Assembly: GCA_023935145.1 (NCBI GenBank)
Contig: CM043700.1
Span: 142,436,828-142,500,827 of the forward strand
DNA length: 64,000 nt
Direction: 5' to 3'
From: Bretschneidera sinensis
Lineage: Eukaryota; Streptophyta; Magnoliopsida; Brassicales; Akaniaceae
Positions 56,575-64,000 of this stretch are shown one piece after another; position 1 is the first letter of the stretch; each line of letters begins with the position of its first letter. The position numbers and the translations under genes were made by a program. Below the pieces are notes generated by a model. It saw nothing but the letters and a program-made list of their open reading frames with translations. It was not told the DNA's origin and did no database searches.

Positions 56575-58740
56575 ATGCCATCTCGTCACATCCTACCGCC
56601 GGCGCCACCATCACAACTACCGCCTTCGATCCTTCCCTTGGTAGCACCGACACCCACACCTGCACCAACGTCAGCCCCAACACAGCCGCACAACCACCAC
56701 CTCCCGCTCTCCACGCGCTTCCTGGCGCCAGTGGCCGCTGCCGCCACAGCCGCTTTTTCTCTCCTCATCTTGCTCATCGTTTGCTTCCGCAAGATCACCC
56801 GCAAGCGCACGGCTCCCGCCGACTCCAAGCCGCCGCACCACTTCTCCTACTCTGCCCTCCGCCGCGCCACAGGCTCCTTCGCCCCCTCCCAGCGGCTCGG
56901 CCAGGGCGGCTTTGGCTCCGTCTTTCGTGGGACCCTTCCCCCCTCTTCCTCCTCTCCCGCGAACAACAAGAACGTCGCCGTCAAGGTCATGGACTCTGGG
57001 TCCCTCCAAGGCGAGCGTGAATTCCAAAACGAGCTATTCTTCGCCTCCAAGCTCGACTCCCCTTATGTAGTCTCGGTCTTCGGCTTCTCCTCTGACCCCA
57101 AGCGACGCAGGATGCTGCTGGTTTACGAGCTCTTGAGCAATGGAAACTTGCAGGATGCTTTACTGCACAGGAAATGCCCCGAGTTGATGGAGTGGAAGCA
57201 GCGGTTATCAATTGCTGTTGATATCGCTAAAGGGATGGAGTACCTTCATAGTTTGGATCCTCCTGTGATTCATGGAGATATAAAGCCCAGTAATATACTC
57301 TTGGATCAGTTTTTCTCCGCGAAGGTTGCTGATTTCGGTCTCGCGAGACTGAAATCAGAGGATCAGAATCAGAACCTGTGTGAGATTGTGGTTGCAGAGA
57401 GTGATGGGTTAAAATTGGAGAGTAATGGTGGGGTTGGAGTAGAGGATAATGGATCTGTAGTTGAGACTGAGAGTGTGACTACTACAGGGTTTGAGGAGTT
57501 CAATTTGGGAGGCGTGGACTTGTCACCGGAAAGTTTCGTTAGAGCTCCTGGGTCAGTGATGGCATCGCCGGAGACGTTGGAAGTGATCACAGCTTCCCCG
57601 GAGACTAATGGGTTATCGGATTCACCGGAAATGGTGGAGAAAGCGAGCGTTTCGGAGGGGAATTTCGATAAGGGTAGCCTTGAAGGTGAGAAAGACTTGT
57701 TCAATGGGGTAAAGAGGAGCGGTAAAGGGATAAAGAGCGTTTCGGGGAAGGATTGGTGGTGGAGGCAAGATAATGGGGTGGCAGAGAGAGGGAAAGTGAA
57801 AGATTATGTGATGGATTGGATTGGCACGGAGATAAAGAAGGAGAGACCCAATAGTGATTGGATTGCAGCTTCTTCGAGCCGTGCAACTAGTGGGAAATTG
57901 GATAAAAAGAAGAGTAAGAAGAGATTGGAATGGTGGGTTTCATTGGATGAGGAGAAGGAACAGAATGTGAACAAATTTAAGAAGGAGAAGAGGAAGCCAG
58001 TGAGGGAGTGGTGGAGAGAGGAGTATTGTGAAGAGCTTGCAAGGAAAAATAAGAAGAAGAAGAAGAAGAAGCAAGAATTGGGGATGTACAGTGATGATAA
58101 TGGTGGGGAGGATTGGTGGCCTGGGGATGAGGAATCGTATGCTGAGAAGAAGAAGAAGAAGAAGAAGAGGAGTAGGAGTAGGAGTAGTCGAGGTAGTGTG
58201 GATTGGTGGTTGGATGGGCTTAGTGGTGAGCTATGGAGAGCTCGTCGCAATAGCCATGATTCTGTGAGTGGAGAGATTCCTAAGAGTGGTGGTATTAGTA
58301 GCACACCCAGTATGAGAGGAACTGTTTGTTACGTTGCCCCTGAATATGGTGGTGGCGGGGATTTATCAGAGAAGTCTGATGTTTATAGCTATGGCGTGTT
58401 GCTGTTGGTTTTGATTGCTGGGCGGCGCCCACTTGATGTAACAGGATCAACTTCTGAATTTAAACGTGCCAATCTCATGTCTTGGGCTCGTCACCTTGCA
58501 CGCACAGGGAAGCTCCTTGACTTGGTTGATCAGGCTATTCAGTCCTTGGATCAAGAACAAGCTCTGTTATCCATCACAGTGGCGCTACTTTGTTTGCAGA
58601 AATCTCCTGCTTGCCGGCCTTCAATGAAAGAGGTTGTAGGCATGCTTACAGGCGAGTCAGATCCACCCCAATTACCTACTGAATTTTCCCCTTCACCTCC
58701 ATTGCACTTCCCCTTTAAGTCACGTAAGAAGGGTCGGTGA
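56575..58740 (+). CDS. Receptor-like Ser/Thr kinase with split kinase domain
   Basis: This is a membrane-anchored kinase of the At5g51770/At2g45590/At4g25390 type; ligand and substrates unknown. One exon encodes 721 residues. A short Pro-rich extracellular part (1-47) has no receptor domain; the membrane span is about 50-71. The kinase N-lobe has LGQGGFGSV (108-116) and Lys137. The catalytic loop is VIHGDIKPSN (231-240), with Gly before Asp235, so it is a non-RD kinase. DFG is at 253-255. A charged insert of about 320 residues (259-577) separates DFG from TVCYVAPE (583-590). The insert has five W-W motifs (394, 453, 479, 514, 544) and poly-Lys runs encoded by AAG repeats (about 493-499 and 525-531). 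The family is known for such inserts. The activation segment is thus very long; kinase activity should be tested, not assumed. Confidence 0.9.
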   Translation: MPSRHILPPAPPSQLPPSILPLVAPTPTPAPTSAPTQPHNHHLPLSTRFLAPVAAAATAAFSLLILLIVCFRKITRKRTAPADSKPPHHFSYSALRRATGSFAPSQRLGQGGFGSVFRGTLPPSSSSPANNKNVAVKVMDSGSLQGEREFQNELFFASKLDSPYVVSVFGFSSDPKRRRMLLVYELLSNGNLQDALLHRKCPELMEWKQRLSIAVDIAKGMEYLHSLDPPVIHGDIKPSNILLDQFFSAKVADFGLARLKSEDQNQNLCEIVVAESDGLKLESNGGVGVEDNGSVVETESVTTTGFEEFNLGGVDLSPESFVRAPGSVMASPETLEVITASPETNGLSDSPEMVEKASVSEGNFDKGSLEGEKDLFNGVKRSGKGIKSVSGKDWWWRQDNGVAERGKVKDYVMDWIGTEIKKERPNSDWIAASSSRATSGKLDKKKSKKRLEWWVSLDEEKEQNVNKFKKEKRKPVREWWREEYCEELARKNKKKKKKKQELGMYSDDNGGEDWWPGDEESYAEKKKKKKKRSRSRSSRGSVDWWLDGLSGELWRARRNSHDSVSGEIPKSGGISSTPSMRGTVCYVAPEYGGGGDLSEKSDVYSYGVLLLVLIAGRRPLDVTGSTSEFKRANLMSWARHLARTGKLLDLVDQAIQSLDQEQALLSITVALLCLQKSPACRPSMKEVVGMLTGESDPPQLPTEFSPSPPLHFPFKSRKKGR

Positions 58741-59253
58741 GTTTTTAATGCCCAATGGCGATTTTATATATTGCTGTAGAGTTTTATCATCTTTGCGGAT
58801 GATTGGTGTAAAAAGATTATACTCCGGTATATTTTTAGAATTCAATAGATATGAACTTTCTTTACTTGTTCTTGTGTTGATACATTAACATCCACATTTT
58901 TATCCATGGTCACGATAGAGGTGCAAATGATGGCAATGACACCACTTCCTTTCTTTCAAACACTGAGTTTCAGGAATACTATGGTCGTGATGAGACCATT
59001 TTAGAATTTCATCGTTATCCTTTGGTTTGAAAAATAGGCTTGATTGTTATCATTTGGGAAACATTGGCATGGCACTTTATTGTCTGCTACTTTTTAGAAA
59101 TTCACTGAGCTTTGTTTGATATTACTATGAAATTTCCTGCCTAGGTAGAAAGCAGAAGTTATACTATTCATTATTTGTTTGAAGTAGCAATCATTAAATT
59201 GATTATATCAATACAAATGCTTTCAAGAGACAATACATGCGGAGTATTATGTA

Positions 59254-59337
59254 ATTATGCTGACATACTCTGCTTCTGACAGATGATGCTACCATATTAT
59301 GCTGACATACTCTGCTTCTGACAGATGATGCTACCAT
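59254..59337. repeat. Tandem duplication, 2 x 42 bp
   Basis: Two identical 42-bp copies starting ATTATGCTGACATACTCTGC at 59254 and 59296. Identity implies a recent duplication. Confidence 0.9.
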
Positions 59338-62114
59338 ACAATCTGCTGTAGTGTTTAAGATGTCATATGGAAAACGAGGATTGTTTCCACACATTGCCAA
59401 TGTGTGTTAGCCTTAAAAAACAGTCCACTCTTAGGTGAGTTGATACTCAATAGATGTATTAAGTAAGTTTTCACTTTTCAGTGGCACAGTCCCCTTAGTA
59501 TTTTTTTTTTTTTACGTTAATCAGCCTCATTCCATGTATAAGCTTATGTGCTTAAAGTGGAGGACTGGTTTAATTTCCATGTTAAGAACCTCCATATTCC
59601 TAAAGTACTCAACCATGAACCACTAACTTACTGGAGAGATTGTTTCAAGTACTTGTGGTGGACTCCGTGTGATCTTTGGTCTGGGGCTGTCTGCTTTTTT
59701 GTGCAAAAGCTATTATTGGCTCCTCATCAAATTATGCAAAATGTTAGTTCAATGATGCTGTTACACTATTTTAAAATGCCCAACCTCTTATTTGTAGTTT
59801 AGGAGGTTGGAATTGTTATCGTGCTGGGTACTTGGCAGTTCGCAAAAGAATAAGATTTCATTGTAGCTTGCCCAGAAAGTAAAGAACTTTCAGGCACAAA
59901 TTAAACAACAAAAAGAGGTAGAATAAAAAAAAATGAAATGGGAGTGATCTTTTCCTAATAAGTATAATGGCTTTGGGTGTAACTCTGTGAGTGAAAAAAG
60001 ATGGTATCCTTAGGTTGGCACAGTTAAATGGAAATGTGGTTAAAATCTGTCATATTGTTCTAGTTAGCAGTTAATCTTATGCTTATTATCATTGCAAATT
60101 GTTCATCACCCACAAGGTGATACCTCTGGGTGACCATGTCAAACTATTTCTTAAAATATTTCGTTCAGTACCTGTACTTGGCTCATATTTCATACTCCAG
60201 GATTTTGGCTCATGTTTCTTTTGTTATCGATGCTATGAATTTGATTATAACAACCTCCTGTAACTTGGTATTTCTTACATAGAATATTGCAAATGTGATC
60301 AACCTTAAGTTTTCTGTGTTGAGGCAGTTATGTTTCCTGCTGTGATAAAAGTTCCACTAAAAATTCCAGCACAAGCTAGCTATGTAAATTTTTTGACACA
60401 AGGAAAGGTCTGGGTAACGACGAAGTTGCAGCAGTGTGTTTTGATCTGACTTACGAAGTGGAGCAACATTTTGAAGTTTTATGTTCCAGGTAAAGGATGC
60501 TGCAATTAATAGCGAGAATTAAAACGGTATATATCAACAACACGTCTGTGAACGGTATTGGAGCTTTCAGAATCATTGTTGATTTAACAGGGCTATACGA
60601 AAATTCAGATATATACTACTCCCACTGCCCTTCTTCAAACATTGTAGCAGACATTGCTTTGGCAGTCTTCAGCATATATTCTGGTTTGATGCAACCATGC
60701 ATCCTTAACCCCTCACCTTCAGCCACAGTCTTCAAGGTTAGCAATATCACACTTTTCTTTTCGAAGAAACCAAACAAGAAAAAAGGTTTTATGCTTGTGT
60801 GCTTGTTCTGGAGAAGAAGAACATCTGAAATATAATTGTACAAAGGTATATGTGCGGTGCCGTGGTTATTTATCTTGATTTCCTGTTCATTAAAGCAAAA
60901 GCTGAAATTCATACGATTTCATTTGTGTTTGGGGAAAACGAGGACCTGTGGGTTGCATAATGGCTTTTCCACTGAAGGATTTTTTCTACTGTGGAAGGTC
61001 AGAACAAGTCCGACCATCACCTGAGATAGAAGCTAATTTGTAGTTTCTGATTAAGGGTGGAACTGAGGGAACCTTCGTTTTGTCAAGAAACTACCTTACT
61101 GAATACAAAGTTCATATGTGTGTATGTAACCATCTCTTTTCTCTCTCCCTTTGTGTCTCGAATAAATTCTCAGAAAAGAGAAAAGAAATACTAAGTTCAC
61201 AAGAGTACTCTAGGAACAAGTAAATGAAAAAAGAGCTGCTTATTATTAGCCGCTTGGTTCTCTGTAATACACAGGGTAGTACCTTATTTGTGGTCGGGAA
61301 CTAGTGTGAGCTAAAGTACCTTGAATTGTAAGGATTTTCTAGAGAAATGCAGAAAATTTTGATGCTTAAATGTAATTCCCCAACCATGGAGATATGGACC
61401 TCATTATTTCTGCAACTATAATCCTGCTTTTAAAAATGATATCCACTCTCCTTTGGGATGATATTGGTCAGATTTGCATGCAGAAATTGATGTGGTGTAT
61501 ATTTAGTTTCTGCTCTTTGACTAACAGGTTTCATGGTTCTCTAATGACATAGCATCTTTTGAGTTTTAGACAGGTTAATCGCTTACGGGAAGTGGGTGTT
61601 TGATTTCCTTATCCATATCTATATCACTGTAGTTGCATGGCTTGTGTAAGTTATACGGCCTAATTTCTTGACATCACAGCTTTGATAAGATGATATGTCA
61701 TGGTATAACTTTCCCCTTTGCTGCATTTTAGTATCACTGACTGTTAAAAATGAGATTTGGGCTAAGAAATTTTTGACATCTGAGATAAAGCTGCTAGATC
61801 TGAAGGCAGATTATCATCATTCTGCGCTAGAAAGAGGCTGAGAGAAGATCTACTCTTAAAACACTACTCCTGAAAACTTGAGAGGTATCGGTGTTTTCTG
61901 AAGCTCCTTGAGCCACAACCACATTTGGGAAATCTGGGTAGAAACCAGTTGTGCCATCCAGGCATTCTTTCATGACACATTGGCCACAATGCATGCGGGC
62001 TGTGTGTAGACATTGAGCAAAAGAAAATCACTTGAGATGATACAGATGGAGCTACGAGACAGAGGAAAGGGAAATGGCGTTACCATATGCGGTCACACCA
62101 TTCAATAAGCTGTC

Positions 62115-62192
62115 GACTGCACTAGCCAGGATATACCGGGGACTCTGATATTTGACTGCACTAGCCAGGGTATACCGGGGACTCTGATCAAA
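62115..62192. repeat. Tandem duplication, 2 x 39 bp
   Basis: Copies starting GACTGCACTAGCCAGG at 62115 and 62154, differing at one internal base (ATATACC against GTATACC) and at the copy ends. Confidence 0.85.
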
Positions 62193-64000
62193 TCATTTCA
62201 ATGTATATATTTCTTCCTTCAGAATTTGATATGTATAGTCCATTTTTCTTTTTTTATTTCCATTTCGTATTTTGGGAATCTAAGTTTACTGTCAGGAAAA
62301 ATGGCGTGGTAATTAATCATGTTTTGGTATATTCCTGTTTTTTTCTTTTTCTTTTTTTATTTGAAAAGGGTACTTTTCGGTTGTTGAAAGTGTGCGCTTG
62401 TTCAACGTTCAGCCCTTGGTAACTTTTATGTATGTTAAGCTACGAGGATATTATCAGGGTTCATTATCTTAATCAACGACCCACATAGATTGAGAACGAC
62501 TAGATTTGAATCTAACGTGGATGAAAATTCAAACAGAAATTACCAAAAAAAGAAATTGCTCTCACCGTTACGCTATGATGACACAATCCTGTTAATTACG
62601 ATCCATTTGTTCTAGTTTTGGACAAAATGAGTAGCATTTTAATCTTTTCTCTTTCTGAGTTCTCAAGTCAACCAAAGCCCACCAGCAATATATTGACTTG
62701 GGCTTGGGTAGAGTAGGCCTCAAAACTTGATATGGGTCGGCCTCACACATCATGGCCCATGGTGTGAATCAATGAGGTCCAAGTTCAGTTTTGATCAATT
62801 CAGTTTCAAAAGGCCCATTGTATTTTTGTACCACATCTTCTGATCAATTATGGACTACTCACTTCATTACATACTAGAAAGTAGGAGGTAATATATAATA
62901 TTTTTTTTAAAAGAATTTATTTAAGAAAAATACACACGAGTAGGAGGAAATTAAGTAGATATTTACATAATACAAATGGACTAACAAGATTAATTGCACA
63001 CGTCAACTCCAAAAGAATACTCAATATATAATTGGGCAAACAATTCACACATTTGTAAGAATCAAACCTAAAACCTGTACTCTTAAAGAAATTTAATACT
63101 TATAATCTCAGAATCGCAGCTTTAAACTTTTTGGTACAATAAAAGTTGTCAAATATAAATACTATACCGGATAATATTTCGTTTTTGTTGCAAATTGAAG
63201 TCAAAAAAAATATATACATTTTAATTTTGGTTTGTTTTTATGTTTGATTTTGAATTTAACAACGTTTTAAAATATGCATCTAAAAATACTTTTCAAAATA
63301 GATAATTGACTTAACATCAATTCACACTATTATTTAAAAATTTTAATCTCGAATCTTGAATCTATAAAAAGTATAGAGATAAATTTCAATTTTTAAATAC
63401 CATAATCTATCATTAAGATTATAAAATAAATAAATCTTTTAAGTTATACACCTATAAAAACAACCTTGAATTAAATAAAAACAAAACAATCAAAACAAAT
63501 CGAAACAAAACAAAACAAAAATGAATAATATTTCAGGTTGGTTTTGTTTATGAAAACCAATTCATTTCGACCAATCAAAACAAAACAGAACTGACAACCT
63601 TGTTGCATAGTTCGTACATCAGCTTTATATCATCTCAATTTTTGTTTATTTAACTTCAAAAATGAAAAAGTTTTTTTTTTTGTATATTTTTTTTGGGTTT
63701 ACGTTAAGTTATTATTAATATAGATAAAGAATTAAAAGTAAAGAAAGTACTTACACATTGCTCGAATAGCTCACGTGGCTTCAATAGCAATTAATAATTA
63801 AATTTAATCTACAAATCATAGATGAAAACCCTCGAAGCTATCCACAAATTTGAATGATTTGGGGGCTAAACACGTTCTGTGTACTACAATAATGTTGGGT
63901 CCCTGTGGTGCACAATGCCCTACTATTTGAGGGCTACGATAAAATTATACAAATACAACATTTATATATTCAAAAACCAAATCTTCATGATCTAACTACT

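Larger units (their letters stand above)
58741..64000. other. 3' flank of the kinase and AT-rich intergenic DNA
   Basis: No gene is supported. The 59.5, 60.5 and 62.2 kb ORFs lack recognisable domains. The base composition of 58.7-62.2 kb is less AT-rich than the region beyond 62.9 kb, so a long or spliced 3' UTR or noncoding transcript is possible. Two small tandem duplications are listed separately. Confidence 0.45.

Noticed and set aside
57804..58304. 166-codon minus-strand ORF over the kinase insert
   Set aside because: It is the complement of the AAG-rich kinase insert, giving poly-Phe/Leu; clearly a shadow of the real gene.
59548..60912. ORFs of 84-112 codons downstream of the kinase as new genes
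   Set aside because: No domain, no splice-supported extension and no codon bias; likely chance in UTR or intergenic DNA.

Overview
This is nuclear DNA from a flowering plant. Introns are AT-rich with GT..AG borders, the proteins are plant-specific families, and the mobile elements are plant types. Protein similarity points to a eudicot, probably a woody one; I cannot name the species. No rRNA, tRNA or CRISPR was recognised.

Layout: (1) 1-3144 is the 3' end of a Ty3/gypsy Tat-type LTR retrotransposon: antisense extra ORF, 49-bp tandem array, polypurine tract, 3' LTR. (2) 3145-9388 is AT-rich intergenic DNA with a non-autonomous hAT element (3921-5051) and a small Helitron (5477-5832). (3) 9389-11722 is an intronless subtilase, the SBT1.3 orthologue. 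(4) 11723-19967 is intergenic, with a decayed LINE (12520-14458), a Mutator-like MITE (16486-16883) and a promoter-like patch near 18.7-19.0 kb. (5) 19968-31279 is an 11.3-kb, nearly complete but inactivated Tat-type retrotransposon with both LTRs. (6) 33151-40570 and 43918-47616 are two tandem clade-A PP2C genes of AHG1 type with the same four-exon structure. (7) 48920-53149 is a five-exon GT64 glycosyltransferase with a LINE relic in intron 2. (8) 56575-58740 is an intronless receptor-like kinase whose kinase domain is split by a long insert. (9) 58741-64000 holds no gene I can support.

All five host genes lie on the + strand. SBT1.3, AHG1 and this kinase correspond, from memory, to adjacent Arabidopsis loci At5g51750, At5g51760 and At5g51770. 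The window would then be an expanded version of a conserved block, with a retrotransposon between SBT1.3 and AHG1, a duplicated PP2C and an extra GT64 gene. The PP2Cs tie the region to abscisic acid signalling in seeds: both lack the tryptophan by which ABA receptors lock onto clade-A PP2Cs, and the first has four CACGTG motifs in its promoter. The subtilase, the glycosyltransferase and the kinase act at the wall, the Golgi and a membrane, and show no evident shared pathway with them.

The most unusual features are the two related retrotransposons with unrelated but very regular tandem arrays at the same position (16 x 49 bp and 16 x 89 bp), the tandem AHG1-type pair, and the kinase insert. 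I found no clear candidate for a wholly new biological system.
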